Part shown: positions 36,201-47,300 of the stretch, in pieces
Position numbering within the stretch: the first letter of the stretch is position 1
Layout: each line of letters starts with the position of its first letter
NCBI GenBank assembly: GCA_025345505.1
Contig: JANVCC010000270.1
Coordinates: forward strand, 6,725,867 to 6,789,866
Length of the DNA: 64,000 bases
Source of the DNA: Todiramphus chloris collaris
Lineage: Eukaryota > Chordata > Aves > Coraciiformes > Alcedinidae
Direction of reading: 5' to 3'
The notes under the pieces: model-generated
The model's input: only the letters and a program-made list of their open reading frames with translations
What the model was told of the DNA's origin: nothing
Databases searched by the model: none
Made by a program: the position numbers and the translations under genes

Positions 36201-38042
36201 TTCTTATGTATGTTTGGAGCAGCTCTGGTTGCAGCTCACCCATAATTACAGCCTCTCGGACACATGGATCTATCCTGGAACTGAGAAATAACCCTTAAGA
36301 GCCCACCACATTTTGTAGTGACTTTTCGCCTCCTTTTGAATTAACAAATTTGTGGTTACCGGCCATTTGAAATTCAGAACTGTACGGGCAGAGGAGATCT
36401 AGCACTAAGAATGATTCCAAGGCTTCAGTCAAGCTGCTTGCTTCACATTTTGCTAATCCTAAAAAGAATCCATAACGTTACAGCATTCAAAATATTCCTG
36501 AGCAGTCACGGGAGTTGAGACAGCAATGATTTTCTTTTTTTTTTTAGTCCCTTGGAAATAAAACTCCTATAACTACGCAAGGAGCTACTGCATCTGTTTA
36601 AGAGTCACTTCTGGTCAATTGAGAGAGATGGATTACAGAAAGGGAGATTTTATTAAAAAGAAATTGAAGAAAAATATTGCAATAACCATTTTCCAATATG
36701 TTGCTATTTATACAAGCAAATTCATTCTACTTAAAGGCTTTGTTTGGAAATAGTGTTTCCCAGCTTTCAGAAATAATAATAATAAAAAAAAAAGAGAAAA
36801 AGTTATTGCTAGATTAGAATGAGAGCCTTAGAATGTGACACAGTCCAACTAATCCCAAACTTCAATATGTTTGGGGGTTTTTTGTGCCCTTCCCCTGTCC
36901 TTTAATAAGAGCAGACTATATCTTCTTATAATTTCTATTTCCACTTAAGAGTATTAGAAATATTGATTGATTTGACATAAATGTCATTGAATATCGGTAT
37001 GTTAACAAAATAACCTTGAAAAGCATTGATACTTTTACAAAACTACTCTAGTGCTCATTCATTGCCCCAGATTCAAGAAGCACAGGTGGATGGAAACCTG
37101 ATCATATCTACAAGGCCACCTTTGATTTCTGCCCCCAATTCCACCCACCCGCATCGATCCTTCCTCCCAGGTACACACTCCCGTTCCCTAAACTTGCCAG
37201 CATAGCATGTGAGACTTAAACACAAGCTTGAATCTCCCACCTATTTCATTAGCATTTCATTCAGAGAAGACTCCACTGCTCACACACAAGTGTTAAACAG
37301 AAAAAAAACCAAATAGGGAGGGCAGAAGTGCATGTACTTCTCTATGGTGAAACTCAAGAAAAGGCCTAGATGTTCTCCCTAGAACTGCAATAATGCCCTA
37401 AAAAGGTGCTGCTATGAAATGGAATTTATACTAACAAATAAGGAAAGCAATTTGTTAATGTAGTGAGTGGCATCAGTATGACATCAGCAGCAGCCAATCA
37501 CAGTTCCCTACATGTATGTGATGTTCTCGCACCATTTCATATTGATGGATAAACACCAGGAAGGTGTTAACCCTAAGCTGTGTTTTTCTTCCCCATCATC
37601 TTCGAAATAAAGCAGCTACTTCCATTCAGTATCAGATCTGATTTTAAAAAAATAAATAAATACCATTAATTAAAAGAAAACCCCAGCAGCCTCTCATCTC
37701 AGCATGTTCTCTGACAAATCCAGAAACAATACGTGGAAGGCGGGGGAGAGCGGCTGCAGTTACGTGGCATTGCTTCCTGAAAACCTGTAGCCAGCCCAGA
37801 GCTTCAGCTCAGCTCTTCCTTGGCTAAAAGATGTGAAAAGAAGAGGAAAAAGCACAGAGTCCAGCAGAGGGTCAAGGCCTTTGCTGTCACTGAAAAAAAA
37901 ACGAATGCAATTGTCACTTCCATCTAAGGTGTTTTACACTGAACAAGCCAAGTACCGTTCCTCCATCATCACCACCTCCTCTGACATCACCTTTTTGGGG
38001 GAAGAGATCTCTTTTGTTTCCAAGGCAGGAGGTGAATCCTAT

Positions 38043-38259
38043 CGCTCGCTGGCCCGACACTGGGGTGAGGTAGTGACCAGGCGGGCGAGGCGGGCACGGG
38101 CCGGGCAGCGAGCGGCTGCGGCTCCTCTCGGCAGGAGCCAGGCTCTCACAGCTGGCCCCGGGTGAAGGGTGAGGGACTCGCACATCTGTAATCGGCAGAG
38201 GGTCCACGTGCGCCACAGCTGGATGTCGCCGAAGGTCGGGCCTTTGGTGGCAAGGACGT
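38043..38259. promoter_or_regulatory. CpG-dense islet, candidate promoter or regulatory element
   Basis: By direct count 21 CpG dinucleotides fall in about 217 bases, in clearly G+C-rich sequence, while the surrounding kilobases are AT-rich and CpG-poor. It includes gcgggcgaggcgggc and gggccgggcagcgagcgg, which resemble GC-box-rich sequence. About 550 bases before it lies a block with a CRE-like TGACATCA and an inverted-CCAAT-type cagccaatcacag (about 37479-37502). No coding exon is identified in it. It is shorter than most annotated CpG islands. Promoter activity and direction are inference. Confidence 0.4.
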
Positions 38260-38963
38260 GGCAGGGGTGATGTGAAGGTTTTTCCTCACGGATTAACAGT
38301 GGTATTCTCCCCCAAAAGAAACAACTGTGAAGCTTCCTCATGGCACCAAGCGAAAGCAAAACTAACCTGGCCACCACCGCTTCCCATAAACACGCTCCAG
38401 CCCCTGAAGTGACCACCCTAAAGCACATGCCCGTGAGAAGGCATAGGCAGCCACGAAGGCACGTGCACAGACACTGGCACCTCTCAGCCCGGTCTCCTAT
38501 TCTCACCAGACTTAAAAAATTTGCAAAAGAAAAAAGAAATGGTCAACGCTAACTACAAATATGGTGCTTTGAAACACTCTGCTTGTGCAAAACCCACGTA
38601 AAAGCATTCTGATTATGTTATGCGCCACCTTCTAATTAACGGGGCTCAAAGGAGCAGAGAGTGTGATAGAAATATAAAGCTAATGAGCTGACTTAAAAGG
38701 CAGAATGCATAATGCAAAACCCACAGTTTTTATTGGCCCGTATTACATCCCGGTACCACTTAATCAAACCCAGCTTGTTTTACTTGTACTCTGTCGCTCA
38801 GAGCTAACGCCCAGTGAGCTGGCTCTGCCATTTAACTGCTTTTTTGTTCAGCTATGTCTATTCCCCAGGTATAACACGCATGTTCATTACATGTAAACAG
38901 CACCATGTAAGACCCAAATGCAACTGAACAGCATCACATTATCAGAAAATAAATAGATATGTC

Positions 38964-39132
38964 AGCAAGAAAGATGTATTTGCCTTCTTTCCTCCAAGCC
39001 AAGAACCAAATACATCACATTATAATTAAAATAAGAAATAATCATATAATTAAAATCATAATATAATTAAAATAATACACACACACATATATACATTAGC
39101 AGCAAAGACGTATTTGCCTTCTTTCCTTTAAG
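38964..39132. repeat. Diverged direct repeat flanking AT-rich DNA
   Basis: A 35-base segment at 38964-38998 (core gtatttgccttctttcct) recurs at 39098-39132 with five differences. The 99 bases between are AT-rich with repeated ataattaaaat units and a short AC/AT run. The arrangement suggests a partial tandem duplication of about 134 bases whose middle has since been rearranged by AT-rich slippage. Confidence 0.8.
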
Positions 39133-41049
39133 ACACCATCTGCTAGTCCAGGAGCCTGCATTATAGCCCACTAAGTTAGCCTTTTTGCTGCAGCAAGGGA
39201 AATTCCAGCTTCTCTCCAGGCTTTCCTTTGTGGGAACTATCCATGGATAAAGATACAGAAACTGTGCCTGCAACTCTGATGGTAACTGAGCACCATACAC
39301 AGAATACTACCTAATAAATAGGGATGCTTTTGCAAAAGAAGCTAGAGGGGGACGGGGGGAAAAGAAATGCGTGTCAGGTGGTAGGCTACAGTTAGAGTCT
39401 AAACCCCAGGAGGGAGATTCTAGGTATCTGCCACAGCATGGGAGCTTGCTGGAAGACAGGAATCTGCTCCTAAAGGCACACTGAAATACAGCATGAGCCT
39501 GCTTTCCATCATGGGCTCTGCTTCCCAAGGATGCAGCTACTTTCTCAGAAGTCACCAACTCATCTCCAGAGGGATTCATTAGCAGAGAGGTCTGCTTGTA
39601 CAGAGAGGAGCTAAGCCTGAGCAATCAAGATGATTCATGAGACCAATTAGAGAACGTCATCCAGAGATACTATTTCCACCACACTCACAATACTACTCTG
39701 TCTATCCTTCTTCTCAGCATCTAAAAATCTAAAACTGAAGTAAGAAAATGTAAGACTTGTCCTGCTTTTCATTGACAGCTATTGGCCAATAATTATCCAG
39801 CTTTTGTGTTTCTTTGAGAAAGAAAAAATATTTTCAGTGATCAGAAGTGTGTTCAGTATTCACTTGCAGTTAGAACAGAATAAAGCCCAAGGTCAACGCC
39901 TTTTACCCTCAACATTTTGCAATTCTTCATATTTTATACTACCTTATAAATGCCAGTACAGAAAAATCTCACAATATCCCTCACATCTTTATGTCCCAGT
40001 CTAGAACTTTCTTATGGTTTGTGATCTGCAAACACCCTTAAGTGAAAGATGAATGGTTGACATGGTAGTTAGAACTTTTAGAGAGCAGTAACAGAAAGGT
40101 AACACCTTAGAACAAGGAAAAATAAACAAACATACTTCTCATTCCCTGCCTGGCTGATCAGGACAACTTCCACCAGAAAGCCACAGCTTTGCACTCGTCC
40201 CTCCAATTGATGTCTCTTCCTCAACTGACAAAGCATTTACAAATCTCCAATACATCCTTTAAGACAAGAACATCTAAGGGTGAAATAATAACTAGCTGAA
40301 ACACAGGACTTTGAGCTACTGGAGTCATTACAGCCACTGAACAAGATAACTCCCCAATAAAGAGGGGGTGGTTTTCCTGATGCAGGGAGTGAGGGCCACT
40401 TTGGTTCTCCTTTTGTTGAGAGGGCAAGAGTGAGCTCTACTGTACTGAGAACCTGCAGGAACCTGCAAAAAATGCAAACAGTGATATAGCATATACATTC
40501 AAACTGCCCTATAAAAGGCTCCAGATTCTGTATCTCACATGATTTACTCCAGCAGAAAATGGGTAGCTCATATTTGGCAGAGCAGAGTTTTACAGAAAGG
40601 CTCTTCAGTCTTCAGATGACCAGAAAACTTTTGTAATATGCTAAATATAGACACCGTAGACCAGTGACCTGGGCAGAATAATTAGAGGACCGATACCTCA
40701 GGAAGGGTCTGAATTTAAGCAAGGAAATATGTAACAGCTGTACTTCAACAGCACAATAACAAACTTTTCCAATGACAAAGACCCTTTTTGTGCGTTTTGC
40801 CATTTCCTGAACAAGCTTTCAGGGGAGACAGGAAGCCTGGCCACAAGGCTGGGCAGCTCCTCTGACACTGGAAAGAATGAAGAATCACAGTCATTATTAT
40901 TATTTTCAGTTACACTACCAGAGCAGAATCGCAGTTCTTTTATTTATAATGATTTGAACAAACCTCTATAAACTTTTATTGAAAATTTCTGATTAAATTC
41001 AGGGGCTAAAATAAGATTCTGCCAGCAAGCCTGTTTTCTCCCCTTCTTG

Positions 41050-41075
41050 CACACACACACACACACACACACACA
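41050..41075. repeat. (AC)n microsatellite
   Basis: About thirteen uninterrupted AC units. The overlapping open frame starting with MHTHTHTHTQ is the translated repeat and is not a gene. Confidence 0.95.
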
Positions 41076-42190
41076 GCCCAAAGACACCAACACGGCAAGA
41101 AGGGAGGGATCAGAGCTTCAAATTCTTCCTGCGTTGGAGAAGAAAAAAGTGCAAGGCTGCACGAGAGTTCTGGGTTATATCATAAACACCCACTCTAAAC
41201 CAGAAAGCAATATGAAAGGTAGGAAAGCTATTCCCATTCTTACAAAAGTACGTCTGAAATCATTTAAAAGCATTAATAAATCTTCCCATCCTTTTACCCA
41301 ATCGTTTTCTAATATTAGCTGGGCCAATTTGAGGGCATGTGTTACAGTATCAGCATTCAGATGGGGGTGGGGAATAAAAAAAAAAATAAAAATCAATTTA
41401 TCCAGCTGCTTATTCATAACTGCTCCCTGAAGGACAGCTACTGCACAAGCACTGGCAAGCCCTGCTGGAAGCAGGCCAGCAGGCTGAACCTCTCCATCAC
41501 GCCAGCACTTCAGCAGCACACGCGTGGCTCTGGCACCGCTCTGCCAGAACCCAGGGACACACACGCACTCCTCGGGCAGGGGCTTCTCCCTGGGCTGACC
41601 CCACAGCACCCAAAAGGCAGCGGGGTTACTGGGCAGGAAAAAGGAATCCTCTGATGGTTCCCTCTGGGTTCGGGCTGAGAGATGCACTGAACCTCCCTCC
41701 CCGTCGCTCCCTGCCGCCCGCTCGCCCTGCCAGGGGTGGAATAAGTGACTCAGTGGCTGGCCCTACTGGTTTCGTGTGACCAACATTCACACAGCTAGCT
41801 TTGGATATAATAAATAAAAATATATAATATATATAATAATAAAAAAGTTAAAAAGAAAAGGTCAAGTGGCAAACTATTGACAGATATACCCCCAACAGCT
41901 CCTTCTCATAAGCCAAAGTCATCTTCAGCAGACTCAAAATGCAAATTTGCTGTTATATGTTAGTGACTGGAGCTCAGTCCTGAAAGAGGAAACACTAGAA
42001 ATTCTGCCCGTCAGTTTATCTCCCCCTTCCCATTCAAATCAATGGTTTGTTATTGTAATCAACACAGTTACGTATGTTGGGCATCAATCTTTGGCCTTCT
42101 GGTTTGAAAGATTTAGCACCATGTAATAACCTTTAAAGGTAAATTACTGTGATGATCAAAACATCTGCTTTGGTCACTATATATTTTATT

Positions 42191-42234
42191 TAAAAAAAAA
42201 AAAAAAAAAAAGAAAGAAAGAAAAGAAAACAATC
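42191..42234 (+). repeat. Poly(A) followed by GAAA repeat
   Basis: About 19-20 A are followed by GAAAGAAAGAAAAG-type units. The tract lies about 25 bases before an inverted CR1 tail at 42260, but nothing shows that the two arose together. Confidence 0.9.
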
Positions 42235-42259
42235 ATCTCTCCCAACACATTTTCTGTTC

Positions 42260-42311
42260 ACAGAATGGCAGGGATTGTAAGGGACCTCTGGAGAACATCT
42301 AGTCCAACCCC
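42260..42311 (-). mobile_element. Short CR1 3' tail, minus strand
   Basis: Only about 52 bases remain: cacagaatggcagggattgt, then aagggacctctggagaacatctagtccaacccc, the inverted CR1 3' end. It is the end portion of a strongly 5'-truncated or eroded copy. The block is distinctive enough for a CR1 call despite its length. Confidence 0.88.
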
Positions 42312-44202
42312 ATATTTGTATTTTCTTATTTCACGTGTGGCATCAGAGCTGGTGAGATATGCAAGATGAGCTGCACAGATAGAGCCTTACTCAAGAACAG
42401 CTACACTGTTAACTCCCAAACTCTTGCAGCAGCCTGAATCCTGCAATCTACTTTTAGAAGGAGGAAAGGGTTATCTTCCTTATTAAGGCTTCCCTGCAAG
42501 GAGGACAAGAAAAGGTGCCAATTAATACCAAGTACTATGGCAGCAGGCTGTGTGGATAGATACTTGCCCATGGGCAATCAGACAGGAGAGATTTGCCCCA
42601 CATCACCTGGTTGCTGGGTGACCTAAATTACCTCATTAAGAACAGGATCCTGCTTGTCTCAACTTCTGCCCAGAAAGGAGGCATCTCCCCAGTGATGACA
42701 GATGAGCAAGGCAGCACGTCTGGTGCAGGTCACAGGCTGCAAACACCTCCTCGGGGACAGGAGACAGAGCCCCTGCACCCTGCAGCTCGCCCAGAGGTGG
42801 GTACCCCCATCCTGCTTGGTCTGACTGGAGTAGGTTTGAAGCATTCAGCATCCTGCACCCAAGAGTCTGGACTACTCCGTCTCCTGATTTCTAGCCTTTT
42901 TATTTTTAAGGCATACGATGATCTACATTCAGGTGACTTAATGCATAAAATTTTTAAGGCATTAATTTGGTAGTGGTAGAGCTGGGCAATAAATGGCCTC
43001 CTGAAATCTATTCCAAGACATAGTTTGAAAGCAGTATCAAGCATTTTGTTTTCTTAACTTTTTACTAGTCCACTGATCCTCTGTTCCAAAATACTTAATG
43101 CACAAGTCCACACCAAAGACTAGCATATATCAAGTAGGGTTTTTTTTTTGATTGCAATAACACTGTCTTTCTAATCATTAGTCTAATGGTTTTTCATCAC
43201 ATTCCTTTGCCTAAAAAGTTATTTTAAAGGGGGAGGGGGAAGTTTGCTCCAGGCTTAGTCCTTGTATGCCAAGTTTCAGTCGGCAGGGAATTTTAATGGC
43301 AGAGTTATAAACCCTTGAAAGCAAAATTTTATAATGGAAATGCTGACACAGTACCAGCTATAGCTAGCAACACAGGTGACACTCTTCTAATATATTGATT
43401 CTCTCCTGTTAACCTGTTCCTTGGAGATTTTGTGCATTTAGAAGCCAGACAAAAAGAATTTCTGTAATTCTATTCACTCAGGCTGGAAGTCAAAGGCTTT
43501 GTGTGTGTGCAGCCATTGCCACTTTGTCAAGAAACTGAAGCACTCTGATCAGTAGGATGTCACAGGTTTGTGATTTTTATTGCTTGGGTGTTGTTTTGGA
43601 TTTTGGGGTTTTTTTTTCAGCAGGTTAATTAGTTTGGAAAAGTACGGGGAAGAGGAGGACCTAAGCAAGACACGTGCGTAGGGAAGCAGAGGAAAAAAAA
43701 AACTATGAATATACAGCTTGAAGAATGTAAGAAATAGCAGGAGAGGAGAAATGGGGAAAAGAAAAACAGGTTCCAAGAGGGAAAAGGAATCGGAGCTCTG
43801 AGCAGGAGGTGGAATATTCACATTAACGCAGGAACAAGAAAAATGCACAAGTGAACAAGAGCAAACAGGCAAAACCAAAGAACTTGAAGTTCTTTTTGTA
43901 ATACAAACAACACAGACTCATTGCTTGGGCAAAAGGGAGAGAACAGACAGCATAAAGTGCAAAGAATCGGGCTCATAAAGGCCTACGAATGGTGTTTGTT
44001 TTGCTGGGTTGTTTTTCTTACTGTATCCTCCTTCATGCATTCAATTGTGCTCTATTTCTCTGGCAGAAGTCCAAAAAAGCCTGTCAATGCCAGGAAAGAG
44101 GTGACCAAAACATTTCACACTTTCAGATGAAGTCAAACAGCTGCTTGTTTTGGGGGTAAATCCTGAAATTAATAAAGGGCTTATTTAATCTGCCTGTTTC
44201 AG

Positions 44203-44398
44203 TTGCAAGAAAACACAGTCTGAAATGCAAGCAATGTGTTAATAAATGCCACAGCCATCTAAAATGACCATTTAATGGTGATTTCAAAGCAAGATGGAGA
44301 GATTCACAAATCATCAAAATACTCTGCGTGAGTCATTTTCTGAACATATGCTCACAAGAAATGCAGCATATGAAACTGAAGCTCCAGATGCTTACAGG
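44203..44398 (+). other. Candidate noncoding exon (plus strand)
   Basis: The segment follows a good acceptor, a pyrimidine-rich ttatttaatctgcctgtttcag ending at 44202, and ends at CTTACAG|GTAAGC, a near-perfect donor. A second possible acceptor ends at 44126 (catttcacactttcag). Stops occur in all three frames, so a coding exon is ruled out. The AT-rich sequence has few simple repeats and could instead be a conserved noncoding element. The signals are visible; exon status is a guess. Confidence 0.15.
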
Positions 44399-47300
44399 TA
44401 AGCATAACATTTTAAGCAGCGTAGGAAGCGGGGAGGTTTTTTTTGTTTATAATAAACAGCATACGAACAAAAGAACAGCACATACGTTGGAATTGAAGGG
44501 GGGGGGGGAGTGTAAGCAATCTGAAGGAACTGAGACGAATCGCAGCTGCAAAGGCCAGCACAAAGCAAGCTCCATCTGCAGATTCACACGGCTGTGAAAG
44601 CTTCAAGAAGCCAAAACTGGATCCTGAATTTGTCCTGGATGCTCCCCATTCCCAGCTATTTCTATACATCACCTATACATCCCAGCTATTTCTATACATG
44701 GAAGCCCCATACTGCAAGCAGAAGCCTTTTCTCTTTCCATAAGTCAAGTTAATGAGGCATTATGTAAAATAAAACAACACCACAGAACAAAGCCCATTCC
44801 TTCTCCTCCTCCTCAGCATCTCCGTAAGAATACGGTACACTGAAGTCAACAGCTCTGCCAGGTCACCAGGACAAACAGTTATAAGCAGCAGTAATTCTTG
44901 AGCAGCTCTGAAGCTCAGTTTTAAATATCACTGGAGTTTTGCGTGCTGAGCTCTCCCTCCCAGTCAGGGTTATTCCGTGTTCACCATCACCCTTCTGCTC
45001 CAAAGCAAAGTGTTGCAGGATAGAGGGTCGGGTAGTAAGTATGTAAAGCCTGAACTAGGTTTATGAGCAATACTGTTGGATGGCTATTTCATCTTAAAAA
45101 CAAAACAAAATAAAAACCAACCCAAAAACACCAGTGACTTTTGACTGCACTGGGCGTAAATATTAGATGACAGGAAAGTTATCTTATTTAATCTCTGGAA
45201 AAATAAATGGCAGCACAGGTTTCTGCTGGTGTGCTACTGTAACATTTGGCACAATCCCATTGGAAGGATTGTGTCATGCTGATGGATTAATGAGCTCTGA
45301 AAGAAATGAACAGATAAATAGGGAATAAGCAAGCGACCTGCACTGACAGAGTTACTGCAAGTAAAGGCTGCACGTCTCGCCTGTATTTGTCCGTGCTCAG
45401 CAGACTCAACAGATGAGAAAACATAAATGGGACAAAGCCAGAATATAACTTTACAGGCAGAAAGGACAACTTTATAAACATTAGGCTTCACCCAACCAAT
45501 TAAACGGGTTTCATACCTATATCTATATATCTATACACAGACAGAAGCAAAGTGATTCCCAAAACACAAGCAAAAAACCCAACCCCAACCTGTTACAAGG
45601 GCAAGATAAGCCCTCTATTTCCCTTCTTTGCATTCCTTAAGCAATATGTTTTTGACTCAACAGCACTTTAAATCACTTCAGATTGGTGATGTAATCTATC
45701 AAATCAGTGTAACATACATTCTTCTATAAGAAATGAAAATAGTTTAAGCTTCTTTTGTAAGTTTAATCAAATATTTTCTAATGCTTTGCCTATGCAAATA
45801 AAAAGTACTGTATTAAGCAGAATAAGTATTAAATGCTGGTTCCAGTAGGATGATCCATTTCTGATTTGCGTTAACTAATCAAAAATAACCTAGTCTAATA
45901 GAAAATAAAGAATTCTGCAGTTTACAGAATTTTCTGACCTAGTTAGCAAAACCAGGACAGTGGCCTGAAGTTGTTCTGTCTACATTAGAGAACTGGAGCA
46001 CTCTGCCAAGCTCAAGACTTCCATTTACAAAATAAAAACTAAAAGGAAATTGCTGAGTTATTTGAGAAAGGATGAGAGTGAAGATTTCAGTTCCTGCCTC
46101 TTCCTAACCAAAGACAATAAATCCCAAACCCATAAATCTCACAACCAGTTCAAAACATGTGAAAAAGCACAGATTGCTTCTTACTTCAGCCAGACCTGTT
46201 TTCTCACCCCTAAATTAGGATTTTCTGTGATTCTTTGCAAAAAAACATCAAAACCAGCACGTCAAAGCAGCATACTTGTAAAGTATTGGCATTTCCATGA
46301 CTTTCAAAACATGCAGTGCAGCTGTGGTTTGTTTTGTGTTCTTTCAGGACAACTAACAAGTTTCAAAACATGGGATTGCTGCGAGGAGATGCTGAAGGCA
46401 GTACCAGTGCAAGCAACTGCTGTGGGGTTATTCCCTCCACACAGCTCATCCTCACTCCTGGCAGCTGCCCACCCAGCAGCAGCCTGGGTTAGCCTGAATA
46501 TAAGGCTGCTCCGAACATAAAAACACTGGTTTGGGTTTGCTGGGCTGAGCTGTGAGCTGCTGTGATGAAGGAGAAGTTTCCAAGGGGTGGTTTTCCAGCT
46601 GGAAACGAAGGCTCCCCAAGGGAGGAGTTAACCATCCGGCCACCTGAGTTGAACTCTGCTGGGATCCTGAGCTGACACGAGGCACAGCCAAATGCAGAGC
46701 TTACTGCAGTGATAACAGCACGCAAAAGAAGCAGAGAGGCAACAGGAATTATGCCACCCACGATTTTAACTAGTTGGTTATCCAACAAGATAAATGCAGG
46801 AAAGAAAAGTTAGAGATGACCACCACTAAATGCTGCACACACCATTAATATCTCCCTGCATCTTCGGGGACATTCAGCTCCAGAAGTTCAGAGCTCCCCC
46901 ACATCTTGCAACCTTTAATATTTGACCACCTCACTACGGGAAGTACCTGGACACTGGAAACCACCCCTGTCACCTTTGCATTTGGTGGCATTAAATGGAA
47001 AAAGAAATGAGGGAAGTTCCAAGACCTATGGTCTATTGGTTCCAAGACCTATTGGTTTAGGTAAAGCAGCTTTCCACCTCTGCACAAGAGCGGACGAGCA
47101 TCTCCAAAATAATGCACCAAGGCAAAATAACCCCACACCACCACGGCACCGAGAGGCCAAAAACAGGAGTCTCAACAGTTATTGTAGCCAGATGTTGATT
47201 ATTTCTTGTATTATGCAGGCAGAAGATTTCCATTATCAGGTTTCTTTATAGTCTACACTGTAGAAGTTCAGTAACATCAACAAGCTATTCTCAGCTTAGG

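Larger units (their letters stand above)
29906..42259. other. About 12 kb of unique DNA with a CpG islet and local duplications
   Basis: No protein-coding gene recognised. Contents worth noting are the 70-bp tandem duplication at 30091-30230, a G/T-rich patch at about 31720-31758, (AAT)n at about 34726-34742, CAAA-rich sequence at about 35290-35380, a GGA-rich purine patch at about 36066-36090, the CpG islet at 38043-38259, a diverged direct repeat at 38964-39132, (CA)n at 41050-41075, a CpG-enriched patch at 41500-41735 and an AT-rich run at about 41808-41846. Long minus-strand frames such as 41175-41687 begin at GTG and match nothing known. Confidence 0.5.

Noticed and set aside
38061..38072. 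let-7-like seed (tgaggtagtg)
   Set aside because: The similarity ends after ten bases and no let-7 hairpin partner is visible.
41175..41687. 170-codon minus-strand open frame as a gene
   Set aside because: It starts at GTG, partly coincides with a CpG-enriched patch, and shows no recognised domain.
42191..42311. Poly(A) tract plus CR1 tail as one retroposed unit
   Set aside because: CR1 does not end in poly(A), and here the A-run lies on the wrong strand relative to the inverted CR1 tail.
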